64,000 nt of DNA, from contig JAVBQG010000046.1 in NCBI GenBank assembly GCA_031549185.1, forward strand, positions 1 to 64,000, in the 5' to 3' direction. The notes under the pieces are model-generated. The model did not search any database and was not told the DNA's origin. It saw nothing but the letters and a program-made list of their open reading frames with translations. This DNA comes from JAVBQG01 sp031549185. GTDB taxonomy: Bacteria > Synergistota > Synergistia > Synergistales > Synergistaceae. Every line of letters begins with the position of its first letter. The stretch's first letter is position 1. The position numbers and the translations under genes are program-made. Shown piece by piece: positions 32,748 to 40,482 of the stretch.

Positions 32748-34019
32748 TCAATCCAGATATTTTTCGACGAACGCCTCCGCCGCCGAGATGAATGCTTCGG
32801 ACGGCATGTGCACGATACCCGCCCCTACCTGTCCTCTGCCGGCAATCTTATGCGCCGCTCCCGTATCGACGACCGGCGTGATGCCCGTTTCCGCGATTTT
32901 GACGATGTCGATGCCCGTCGGCGATCCCCGGAAATTGAAGGCGGGCAGCGTATAAATGTTGTTCTCGCCAATGGAGATTTCGTACATCTCGAGGCTGTAG
33001 TTCGCCGCGTCGGCGGGCGTTCCGCCGACGAACTGTACGATTGCGGGCGCAGCCGCGAGGGCGAAACCGCCGACCCCATACGTCTCCATGATTGCGCTGT
33101 CGCCGATGTCCCGGTTGATATCGTCTTTCGTAAAACCGGGGAAGAGGAGCACCTCCGGCAGAGCCGCCTGACAGGTGAACCACGCGTCGCCGAGGCCGGA
33201 GACCTTGATGCCGAAGTCAGTGCCGTTGCGGCACATGATCGTGGCCATGCTGGAGCCCTCGACGCCGTGCGCCGCCTCCAGCGAGCATTTCGCAGCCGCC
33301 ATGGCGATGTTGAGGAAGAAGTGGTCGTTTTTGTCGATGAAACGGATGCTCTCGACCAGGGCCACCGTGTTTGCGACGCTCTCGATCATATACGGCACGA
33401 TCGCACGCAGAAACAGCGACGTCCCCGCCTTGTTGCGGTTGTGCATCTCGTCTCCCATGTGAAGGCCCTGCGCGATGATGCTCTTGACGTCGATGCCGCC
33501 CTGGTGTCTGTATGCTTCGTCGATACCCGCGCGAAGCGACGGATAGAGCGTCTGCTCCATCCACTTCAGGCGGTCGATGACCTCCTGGCCGTACGCGCCC
33601 ATGCGAAGGACCTGTCCCAGACCCTCGTTCATATTGACGTACGATTTGTTGCCGAACGTCTTGTTCTCGAGGACGAACACCGGCATCGACGGGCTCGTGA
33701 CGCCCGCCATCGGTCCCACCGTGTGATGATGGTGGCAGGGGTCGAACGCGATCCCCCCCGCTTCGGCCAGCTTGGCCGCTTCTTCGGCGTCCTTCGCCCA
33801 GCCCTCGTATATACAGGCTGCCATCACGGCGCCACGCATGGGACCGGACATTCTCTCCCACGTGATGGGCGGGCCGGCGTGCAACAGAACCTTCTCCCCC
33901 GTTTCCTTCATGCCGGGAACGGTCTCTCTCGCGATTCCCATGCCGACGAGCGTCGGCTGTCCCCTCAACAATCTGTCCAGTGCTTCTTTGTTTGCGGCCT
34001 GCAGATCGATCTTCGACAT
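32748..34019 (-). CDS. ylbE: DUF1116 protein, YlbE-like (putative carbamoyltransferase subunit)
   Basis: A 423-residue protein of the DUF1116 family, the homologue of E. coli YlbE (usual length about 420). In E. coli the fdrA-ylbE-ylbF genes in the allantoin cluster have been reported to form an oxamate carbamoyltransferase. Family features here include the conserved GPMAGVTSPSMPVFVLEN stretch near residue 102, a His-rich CHHHHTVGP just before it, and GTDFGIKVSGLGDAWF near residue 265. Start ATG 34019 has AAAGGGGG nine bases upstream. It is separated from the small FdrA-tail gene by 232 bases holding a dispersed repeat. No YlbF (DUF2877) gene is visible in the window. Confidence 0.85.
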   Translation of the reverse strand: MSKIDLQAANKEALDRLLRGQPTLVGMGIARETVPGMKETGEKVLLHAGPPITWERMSGPMRGAVMAACIYEGWAKDAEEAAKLAEAGGIAFDPCHHHHTVGPMAGVTSPSMPVFVLENKTFGNKSYVNMNEGLGQVLRMGAYGQEVIDRLKWMEQTLYPSLRAGIDEAYRHQGGIDVKSIIAQGLHMGDEMHNRNKAGTSLFLRAIVPYMIESVANTVALVESIRFIDKNDHFFLNIAMAAAKCSLEAAHGVEGSSMATIMCRNGTDFGIKVSGLGDAWFTCQAALPEVLLFPGFTKDDINRDIGDSAIMETYGVGGFALAAAPAIVQFVGGTPADAANYSLEMYEISIGENNIYTLPAFNFRGSPTGIDIVKIAETGITPVVDTGAAHKIAGRGQVGAGIVHMPSEAFISAAEAFVEKYLD

Positions 34020-34035
34020 ACGGCAATCCCCCTTT

Positions 34036-34170
34036 AAAAGACTGATTTGTCGTTAGAGGCCTGAACGGTAAAGATTATGGCCCTCCAGAGGTTCCTACAT
34101 TTTCACGCGAAAATCGACGTCTTGGCGATTCATACTAAATTGAAATCAAGGGCCTAAGGGGTGAAGCGTT
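34036..34170. repeat. Dispersed intergenic repeat, copy A plus partial unit
   Basis: The 232-base gap upstream of the DUF1116 gene holds no gene beyond this repeat. The block 34036-34103 (core GTTAGAGGCCTGAACGGTAAA) aligns at roughly three-quarters identity with 60272-60335 (core GTTAGGGGCCTAAAGGGTAAA). A third, partial unit of the same core (CAAGGGCCTAAGGGGTGAAG) lies at 34144-34170 in the same orientation. The element sits just upstream of a minus-strand start codon in both places. Confidence 0.6.
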
Positions 34171-34251
34171 AAAACCAGTTCGTGCAGCCCTTCGAGGTAT
34201 TCATCAACACCCTTTTGATTGCAACTTGGTATCAGACAACGCTTCTTTGTA

Positions 34252-34431
34252 TCAACCCTGCTTCAGCTTTTTCAGCTTCGACAGCAGATCCTTCTTCGCG
34301 ACGGGCGGCCTCCAGTCGACCTGGACGACGGAGACGCCCTGTTCCTTCAGGTCGTTGTAAAAGCTCTCCATGCCGAAGTTGACGACGGAGACGCCGGACT
34401 TAAGCAGGGAGGATATTCTTTCGGCGTTCAC
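34252..34431 (-). CDS. Small protein equivalent to the detached FdrA C-terminus
   Basis: A 59-residue protein starting at GTG 34431, inside the fdrA end zone: an AGGGGG Shine-Dalgarno overlaps the fdrA stop and lies eight to nine bases before the GTG. The peptide contains NFGMESFYNDLKEQGVSVVQ followed by VDWRPPV and a lysine-rich tail. From memory this resembles the extreme C-terminus of longer FdrA proteins (E. coli FdrA is about 555 residues against 511 here), with its xNxGxxSFxxxLxxxxxPVV...WxP pattern. It is thus either a separately encoded subunit piece, the product of a -1 slip on the G5 run, or a sequencing indel. Coding is well supported; function follows FdrA. Confidence 0.75.
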   Translation of the reverse strand: MNAERISSLLKSGVSVVNFGMESFYNDLKEQGVSVVQVDWRPPVAKKDLLSKLKKLKQG

Positions 34432-34436
34432 GCGAC

Positions 34437-35972
34437 CTACCCCCTCTCGATCAACGCGGAGGCCAGGTGCACGGCCTGTGCGTTACTCTCGCAGGCGACG
34501 ACGCCCGCGCCCTCTAGCTTCTTTTTCTGCTCGGAGGCGTTCTGCGGATCGGCGTCCGTTCCGCAGATGGAGGCGACGAAAGCGATCCTGTCGCCGCAGA
34601 TTTTCCGCGCCTCCCTCACGGCTTCCGCCACCGCCCCGCCGGGATCGGCATGGCAGCCGTAGCCGAGCACGACGTCGAGCAACACGACGCCAACCTCGGG
34701 ATCCTTCGCTTCGGCCAGAATGCGCTCGCCGCGGAACGTCACGTCGATCATCGGGTGCAGCCTGCCCTGTGTGAATTCGTCCTCGCCGTAGTCGACGATC
34801 GAGTGTTCTTTCGATTGGAGGCTGTCCTCGAGCTTCATTCTCTTCTCCAGAGGACCGTTGCTCCAGATGGGGCCGAGCTTTTCGGACGCGATGAGCTGTG
34901 CTTCGTAACAGAGGGTCCCGCCGGAGTAGAGGCCGCGCAGGTATCCCTTGCGCTTTCCGATTTTCTCGACCCCATCCGCTACGAAATCGTCGATTTTTTT
35001 CCGCAGGTCGGCGCGCGCCGCCGCCGGATCCGTCTTCTTTACGAGCGCCGCCGTCACCGCCGCGCTCTCCTCCAGCTCCGTGCAGAGGTAGAGGGGCGCT
35101 TCGTCGCCCTTCGCCGCTCCGCCGACGAAGCCGAGGACGACCGGTTTGCCCGCCCGTTTCACAAGATCGGCGATTTTGGCCTCGACCTCGGGTGCGGGCG
35201 GTTTGCCGACGACGAGTAGCACTTCGATTTCGTCGTCGCGGATCAACGCCTCTATCGCCGATAGCACCATGAGGCCGCCGACGTCGGATTTCACGTCGCG
35301 TCCGCCGGTGCCGATGCCGTGCATGGTCCCCACGCCGCGCCGCTCCAGCTGTACGTGAACCTCCTGCAGGCCGGTGCCCGCCGCCGCCACGATGCCGACC
35401 GGACCCGCGGGGCAAGCGTTGGCCATGCCCAGGGCTTTGCCGCGAATGATCACTGTGCCGCAGTCGGGCCCCATGACGAGCAACCCGTTCTCGCGCGCGT
35501 ATCGTTTCAATTCGATCTCCTTCTCCAGCGGTACGTTGTCGGAAAAGATCATGACGTTGAGGCCCTTGACGAGGCAGTCCATCGCGAGGTCACCGGCGTA
35601 CTGCCCAGCCACCGATATGATCGCCATGTTCGCCTCAGGCAGAATCGAGACGGCCCCGTCGAGGCTCTTCGGGCGATAGTCCGACGGCCCCGCGTCCTTC
35701 TTCCAGGGCGGGTTGGCGAGGTACTCTTTTGCTGTCTCGATCGCACTTGCCAGCACACCGGCGTCATCTCCCCGCACGCCGATGATGAGGTCGTTCGGTG
35801 CGGCGTCGACCCCCGAGAGGTCGAAGCCGCCGCCGGCCATGATGTGGTAGTTGGCCTCCGTCCCCATGGAGAGAGACGACGCCACCCCTTCGAGCTTGTT
35901 CAGCTCCTTCGCCACCAGCATCAGCGTGACGCTGTCGTAGTAGGCGCCTTTCAGGATCTCCAGTTTTTGCAT
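34437..35972 (-). CDS. fdrA: FdrA family protein (acyl-CoA-synthetase-like; putative carbamoyltransferase subunit)
   Basis: A 511-residue protein of the FdrA family, related to the CoA-binding/ligase domains of succinyl-CoA synthetase. Visible are MAIISVAGQYAGDLAM near residue 112, GPDCGTVIIRGKALG near 168 and VGIVAAAGTGLQEV near 192, corresponding to CoA-binding and ligase folds; the C-terminal half has DVVLGYGCHADPGG. E. coli FdrA takes part in oxamate transcarbamylation in allantoin fermentation. The start overlaps the CoA-transferase stop (ATGA). The protein stops about 45-60 residues short of typical relatives, and the missing tail lies in the next gene in the -1 frame. Activity without that tail is uncertain. 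Confidence 0.85.
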   Translation of the reverse strand: MQKLEILKGAYYDSVTLMLVAKELNKLEGVASSLSMGTEANYHIMAGGGFDLSGVDAAPNDLIIGVRGDDAGVLASAIETAKEYLANPPWKKDAGPSDYRPKSLDGAVSILPEANMAIISVAGQYAGDLAMDCLVKGLNVMIFSDNVPLEKEIELKRYARENGLLVMGPDCGTVIIRGKALGMANACPAGPVGIVAAAGTGLQEVHVQLERRGVGTMHGIGTGGRDVKSDVGGLMVLSAIEALIRDDEIEVLLVVGKPPAPEVEAKIADLVKRAGKPVVLGFVGGAAKGDEAPLYLCTELEESAAVTAALVKKTDPAAARADLRKKIDDFVADGVEKIGKRKGYLRGLYSGGTLCYEAQLIASEKLGPIWSNGPLEKRMKLEDSLQSKEHSIVDYGEDEFTQGRLHPMIDVTFRGERILAEAKDPEVGVVLLDVVLGYGCHADPGGAVAEAVREARKICGDRIAFVASICGTDADPQNASEQKKKLEGAGVVACESNAQAVHLASALIERG

Positions 35973-37159
35973 CAGACGACCCCCTCTCTTCCGAGACGTT
36001 CCAGTTCAGCTTTGGCGATGCCGAGGAGTCCGCCGTACACCTCCGTGTTGTGCTCGCCGAGGGCCGGCGCCGAACAGCAAATCCCCGCAGGCGTCTTCGA
36101 GAATTTGATCGGAACGCCCGGCACTCTCAACTTTCCGACATCGGGGTGCTCCAGTTCGACGATCATCTCGCGCGCTTTGACCTGCGGATCGTTTACGACC
36201 TGTTCGACGTTCAAAATCGGACCGCTCGGTACTTTGACCGCTTCGAAGGCCTCGGTCCACTCCGCCGTTGTTCGCTTCTCCATGTACTCCACGATAATTT
36301 TGAAGAGATCCTTGAAGTTCGCGACGCGTTTTTTGTTGTCGGCGAAACGCTCGTCGTCGACGTAGTCGTTCATTCCGACGATGTCGCAGAATCGCCTCCA
36401 GAGATCTTCGTTCCCCACGCAGATGTTGATGAGGCCGTCAGCCGTCGGGAACGTCGCAAAGGGCGCGATCGAGCGGTGCACATTGCCGATCGGCTCCGGA
36501 GCCTTGTCGGTGCAGTCGTAGCTCGCGATCGCGTTTTCCAGAACAGCCACCATGCAGTCGAGCATGGCGACGTCGATCATCTGTCCCTCTCCCGTCTTGC
36601 GCCTGTGCTCGATCGCCGCCAGTATGCCGATGGCGGTGAAGGTTCCCGTGAAGATATCCGCGATGGAACTGCCCGCCTTCACGGGGTGTTTCGCGTCGAA
36701 ACCGGTGATGCTCATGAAGCCGCTCATCCCCTGTACGATCAGGTCGTACGCCGCCCGGGAGCTGTAGGGGCCGGTCTGCCCGAAGCCGGACGAAGCGGCG
36801 TAGATGATCTTCGGGTTGACTTCCTTGAGCACGTCGTAGCCGAGCCCAAGCTTATCCATTGTGCCCGGTTTGTAGTTTTCCACGATCACGTCCGCGTCTC
36901 GCACCAGGTCCTTGAGGATTTTTTTGCCCTCGTCGGCCTTCAGATTCAGCGTCACGCTTCGTTTGCTGCGGTTGAGGCCCATGTAGTAGGCGCTCAGGCC
37001 CTTTTTGTACGGTCCGAACGCCCTGGAGTCGTCTCCTCCCCGGGGGTTCTCCACTTTGATCACGTCGGCGCCCATGTCCGCCAGCAGCATCGTGGCGAAC
37101 GGTCCCGCCAGCACCCTCGTAAGATCGACGACGCGCAGTCCTTCCAGCGGTTTTGTCAT
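35972..37159 (-). CDS. CaiB/BaiF type III CoA-transferase
   Basis: A 395-residue family III CoA-transferase, which moves CoA between carboxylic acids through an aspartyl-anhydride mechanism. The N-terminus has PLEGLRVVDLTRVLAGPFAT, ADVIKVENPRGGD and a conserved GADVIK segment; the candidate catalytic Asp lies in the YDLIVQGMSG region (YDLIVQ near residue 163), as in the family. ATG 37159 is chosen for its AGGAGG spacing; the preceding GTG is too close. It lies four bases after the nitrilase gene and overlaps fdrA, so the genes are co-translated. Formyl-CoA:oxalate-type exchange with the products of FdrA/YlbE chemistry is conceivable but unproven. Confidence 0.88.
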   Translation of the reverse strand: MTKPLEGLRVVDLTRVLAGPFATMLLADMGADVIKVENPRGGDDSRAFGPYKKGLSAYYMGLNRSKRSVTLNLKADEGKKILKDLVRDADVIVENYKPGTMDKLGLGYDVLKEVNPKIIYAASSGFGQTGPYSSRAAYDLIVQGMSGFMSITGFDAKHPVKAGSSIADIFTGTFTAIGILAAIEHRRKTGEGQMIDVAMLDCMVAVLENAIASYDCTDKAPEPIGNVHRSIAPFATFPTADGLINICVGNEDLWRRFCDIVGMNDYVDDERFADNKKRVANFKDLFKIIVEYMEKRTTAEWTEAFEAVKVPSGPILNVEQVVNDPQVKAREMIVELEHPDVGKLRVPGVPIKFSKTPAGICCSAPALGEHNTEVYGGLLGIAKAELERLGREGVV

Positions 37160-37163
37160 CACG

Positions 37164-38051
37164 TTACCTCCTGTATGGGATTCTCTTCGCCGGTTCGAAG
37201 GGTCCCTTCCCCTCGGCGAGAATGCCTTCGTACGCGGCGAGATTCCTGTCCTCGATATGGTCGAAACATTGGGGAACCGAGAGATTGGGATAGATCGTCC
37301 CGAGCGGGTCGGGATCGAGTTCGGCCCAGGAGAACTCCTCGCTCCCTCTGCACTGCGAGAGTTTCACACCCGTCGGATGGATGATCATGGAGCCGCCGAA
37401 GCAGTATGTGCCGCTGCCGTCCATGCCGACCGTGTTGGTCGCGAGCCAGTAGACGTGGTTGTCGTAGGCCCTGGCACGGTTCAAAAATTCCCACTGCTCG
37501 AAGGTCCTCATGAGGCAGGAGGGACGCGCGATGATCTCCGCGCCCTTGAGCGCCGTGACGCGCGCCAGCTCGGGGAAATCCCCGTCGTAGCAGATCACGA
37601 TGCCCACCCTGCCGATCTTCGTATCCGCGCAGAAGACCGAGTTGCCCGGCGTCGTCCAGCCGCCTTCGTCCGTCAGCCGCTCGGTCGGAAAGGGGTGCGT
37701 CTTTCGGTAGACGCCAAGGAGTCCCTCGGGGCCGATCAGCGCCGCGCTGTTGTAGACGATGCCCTCGGGGCCGCGTTCGTAGGTCGGAAATACGATGTAC
37801 ATGTCAAGCTTGCGGGCCCACTCGATCCCCCTGTCGGTCAGCGGGCCGGGGATCTCCGCGACGCACTTCCACAGGTCCTCTCTCGTGCCAAGCGGAGTGA
37901 AGCCGGTGGTGAAACTCTCCGGCAGGACGACGATCTCTGCCCCGCACGTTTTTTTGCACTCGTCGAGCCAGCTTTCGGCCTTTTCCAGATTCGCTTTGGG
38001 GTCCATGAGAACGGGAGCGAACTGCAGGACCGATGCGATGCAACGTTTCAT
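37164..38051 (-). CDS. Nitrilase-superfamily carbon-nitrogen hydrolase (amidase/carbamoylase type)
   Basis: A 295-residue enzyme with the complete nitrilase triad: Glu in VVLPESFTTGF (near residue 43), Lys in YRKTHPFP (near 119) and Cys in VGIVICYDGDFPE (near 155). Relatives hydrolyse linear amides or N-carbamoyl compounds such as beta-ureidopropionate. First gene of the PucR-linked minus-strand operon, with GGGGAGG before the ATG. An amidase/ureidase acting on an opened-ring intermediate would fit the cluster, but the exact substrate is open. Confidence 0.9.
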   Translation of the reverse strand: MKRCIASVLQFAPVLMDPKANLEKAESWLDECKKTCGAEIVVLPESFTTGFTPLGTREDLWKCVAEIPGPLTDRGIEWARKLDMYIVFPTYERGPEGIVYNSAALIGPEGLLGVYRKTHPFPTERLTDEGGWTTPGNSVFCADTKIGRVGIVICYDGDFPELARVTALKGAEIIARPSCLMRTFEQWEFLNRARAYDNHVYWLATNTVGMDGSGTYCFGGSMIIHPTGVKLSQCRGSEEFSWAELDPDPLGTIYPNLSVPQCFDHIEDRNLAAYEGILAEGKGPFEPAKRIPYRR

Positions 38052-38120
38052 CTTTCCGCCTCCCCGGATATGCGCAATGTTTGTGTCGTGAACGGTATGA
38101 GCTGGTGACGAATTGTGTTT

Positions 38121-38149
38121 AGATTACATGTTGAATATTCATAACACAA
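38121..38149 (-). promoter_or_regulatory. Promoter of the heterocycle-catabolism operon
   Basis: Minus strand TTGTGT (38144-38149), 17 bases, TAATCT (38121-38126), about 70 bases ahead of the nitrilase gene. Its spacer contains the perfect palindrome TGAATATTCA (38132-38141), a possible operator. Confidence 0.5.
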
Positions 38150-38204
38150 GAGCAGAACGAAGCTTTTACAGGTCGCCACCGCTAGAGTTTTTACGATTTT
38201 ATAC

Positions 38205-38273
38205 ATGACAATCATAACGCCCTTCCCCGTAAAAAACCATGTCACTGCATGACATTTATCTGCTACCATGACA
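38205..38273. promoter_or_regulatory. Candidate PucR operator: repeated ATGACA half-sites
   Basis: ATGACA occurs at 38205-38210, 38249-38254 and 38268-38273, and inverted as ATGTCA at 38239-38244. The central pair forms an inverted repeat with a 4-5 base spacer. All lie between the nitrilase gene and pucR, immediately before pucR. Confidence 0.45.
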
Positions 38274-38290
38274 GGGAGGAGGTGACGAAA

Positions 38291-39889
38291 ATGCTGGTTG
38301 CTGATCTTCTGAGGCAGAATTTTTTTCCCGATTTCAAGCTGGTGGGTGGCAGCACGGGGCTGAATCGCGAAATTGCCTCCGTATCGGTCATCGATGCGCC
38401 CGATGTGGATCGATGGATGCGCGGCGGAGAGCTTCTGGTCGGCAGTGGATATATTTTCAAGGCGGAACCGAACGACTTGATCCCTTTTATGGCGAGGGCA
38501 GCCGAAAAAAATGTCGCCGCGCTCGGTATCAAGCTCGACAGATACCACCACAACCTTCAGGACCGGATCATCGAAACAGCGGATACGCTGGGGCTGCCGT
38601 TGATGCAGATCCCTCTCCACTATCGGTGGACTGACATCAACGAGGCCGTCTACAGGCAGCTCGAGCAGGAGCGGGCACAGCGGTTTTCGGTTCAACCGGA
38701 GACGGCGGATACGTCGGATGCCTCCCCCTTCGCCGGTGCCGGACGCTTCTGGCAGGAAGGTCTGGACGCCAAACGATTGCTCTCCCAGTGCGCGAGCCTG
38801 ATCGATCGCACGATCATGGTCGTTTCGAACACGCTCGGGCTGAATCACATCTTTCGCCCCGGAGGGGATGTGGATGTCCCAGGTTCGCTTGACGAACACA
38901 GCCTTCTCGCTCCGGTCGCTGAACAGCGCGTATTGCCGTCGCGCGGGCAGGTGGTGGCGCGGATGGAATTTCGCGAATCGCCTCCAGCGTGGCAGGCGGT
39001 CTACAATCTTACGGGGAGTTTCCCGCTGACGATTCGCCTTTTTTTGACCGGGGTGGAGTCCACACCGTCAGTGTCGCAGGAGAGGATGTTGTTGCGCGCC
39101 ATCTCTCTGCTGCGCGCGACGAGTTTCGAGAGCGAGGCGTTTGCGCCGGAGGGGGCGTCTCGAAGAGAGCGTTTCTTCGAAGGATTGTGCCTCGACATAT
39201 ACAACGACGAGGGTATGATCGACGCGAACTTCGGTGAGTTGAAAGTAGCGCTTCCCCGCACGTCGCGGATCATCATCGCCGTCTCGGGCGACGACCATCC
39301 CTTCGAAGGGTGGATCCCTCCCGAGGTTCCGCTGAGCTATCGGCTGGGGCACTTTTGGACAGGACTGATACCCTACCACGAACACAGGGATGAGCGAGAG
39401 GCGAAGAATTTTCTCGCCGAGCTGAAGAGGGATAAAGGGGATGCGATATTTTTCGCGCTCGGGGGCGTCATTCGCTCCCCCATCGAGATCAGCCGCTCCT
39501 ACCAGGAGGCGAACAGGACGATGGGGTGGGTGCGCTCGTCCGGCTTGCCGCCCGGCGTCTATCTGCACGAGGAGCTCTGCCTTTATGCGCTGTTCGACAG
39601 CCTGGGGCGGTTGCCAGAGGCGAAGAGCGTGTGGAAGCGATACTGGGAACCGCTGCTCCGCACCCCCGAGACGCGAAAGAGCCTGTCGCGCGTCGAACTC
39701 GCGGAGGCCCTGATTTCGTCCGATTTCAACGCGCGGCTCTGCTCCGAAAAACTTCACCTGCACTACAATACCGTGCGAAACTACATCGATAACTTCGAGA
39801 CCTATCTGGACGTGAAGATCGCGGATCAGCATCATCGATTGGGGATCACGCTCGCGTTTTACATCGACAGATACATGCATGGAAAATAA
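38291..39889 (+). CDS. pucR: PucR-family transcriptional regulator
   Basis: A 532-residue regulator with an N-terminal PucR ligand/sensor domain (about residues 1-130; VADLLRQNFFPDFKLVGGS, VSVIDAPDVDRWMRGGELL) and a C-terminal PucR-type helix-turn-helix (about residues 470-530; LCSEKLHLHYNTVRNYI). PucR controls purine catabolism in Bacillus, and the family commonly adjoins nucleobase and amide degradation genes. The ATG at 38291 follows GGAGGAGG; the frame opening at 38249 lacks one. It is divergent from the cluster, which it probably activates in response to a pathway intermediate. Confidence 0.9.
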   Translation: MLVADLLRQNFFPDFKLVGGSTGLNREIASVSVIDAPDVDRWMRGGELLVGSGYIFKAEPNDLIPFMARAAEKNVAALGIKLDRYHHNLQDRIIETADTLGLPLMQIPLHYRWTDINEAVYRQLEQERAQRFSVQPETADTSDASPFAGAGRFWQEGLDAKRLLSQCASLIDRTIMVVSNTLGLNHIFRPGGDVDVPGSLDEHSLLAPVAEQRVLPSRGQVVARMEFRESPPAWQAVYNLTGSFPLTIRLFLTGVESTPSVSQERMLLRAISLLRATSFESEAFAPEGASRRERFFEGLCLDIYNDEGMIDANFGELKVALPRTSRIIIAVSGDDHPFEGWIPPEVPLSYRLGHFWTGLIPYHEHRDEREAKNFLAELKRDKGDAIFFALGGVIRSPIEISRSYQEANRTMGWVRSSGLPPGVYLHEELCLYALFDSLGRLPEAKSVWKRYWEPLLRTPETRKSLSRVELAEALISSDFNARLCSEKLHLHYNTVRNYIDNFETYLDVKIADQHHRLGITLAFYIDRYMHGK

Positions 39890-39902
39890 AGGAGGAGTTG
39901 CA

Positions 39903-40445
39903 ATGAAGGGAAAGATTCTGCTGCGTGCCGTGTTTGGGACCTGCCTGCTGCTCTTTGCGACGAGCGCTTTGGCAAATGAAACGATCGCTGTCGACGAATG
40001 GTTGCGACTTGAAGAAACGGTATCCAGCGACTCGCAGAGGGAAATACAGGCGTCGTTCGGGCTTCCCGAAAAATCGTCGTTCGATGATCTTCTATCCGTG
40101 GAGATCACGGAGTATCGAATTGGAAAGAACGACGAAAAAATGTTGACCGGTGAAATTTTTTACACGGCCGGGATCGTCATGGGGTTGCGTACGCGCTTTT
40201 CCGGCGACGGCCGGGATGTCCTGCGGCGCTTCGTCGCTAAAAACAAGGGATATATTTTGACATCGGGCGACCTGTATGCCATCGCAGGATCTTCGGAGAG
40301 CTGCGACCTCTACCGAGCTGTAGAAGTAGATTCGGAAGGCGCGCTGGTATATCTCATGCATCATACTCTTTATCGAAGAATGGTCATTCTCGGGGATCTT
40401 CCTCCTCTTCCGACAAAAGACGGGCGCAAAGGGTACGCCGCCTGA
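39903..40445 (+). CDS. Small secreted protein of unknown function
   Basis: About 180 residues with a clear Sec signal peptide (MKGKILLRAVFGTCLLLFATSALA, cut near residue 24) and a mature part without recognised domains. A cysteine in the hydrophobic stretch does not form a lipobox. The start ATG 39903 follows AAAGGAGGAG, 10 bases or so after the pucR stop, so it is translationally linked to the regulator. I do not recognise the family. A periplasmic accessory to the PucR cluster is possible but only by location. Confidence 0.75.
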   Translation: MKGKILLRAVFGTCLLLFATSALANETIAVDEWLRLEETVSSDSQREIQASFGLPEKSSFDDLLSVEITEYRIGKNDEKMLTGEIFYTAGIVMGLRTRFSGDGRDVLRRFVAKNKGYILTSGDLYAIAGSSESCDLYRAVEVDSEGALVYLMHHTLYRRMVILGDLPPLPTKDGRKGYAA

Positions 40446-40469
40446 AACTGACCGCTCGGCGGCGTGCCC
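40431..40469 (+). terminator. Terminator after the pucR unit
   Basis: Twelve-bp stem GGGTACGCCGCC / GGCGGCGTGCCC overlapping the stop codon of the small secreted protein, followed after 14 bases by TTTTACTTTTT. Convergent with the mglC end. Confidence 0.55.
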
Positions 40470-40482
40470 GTCGATTCGACTT

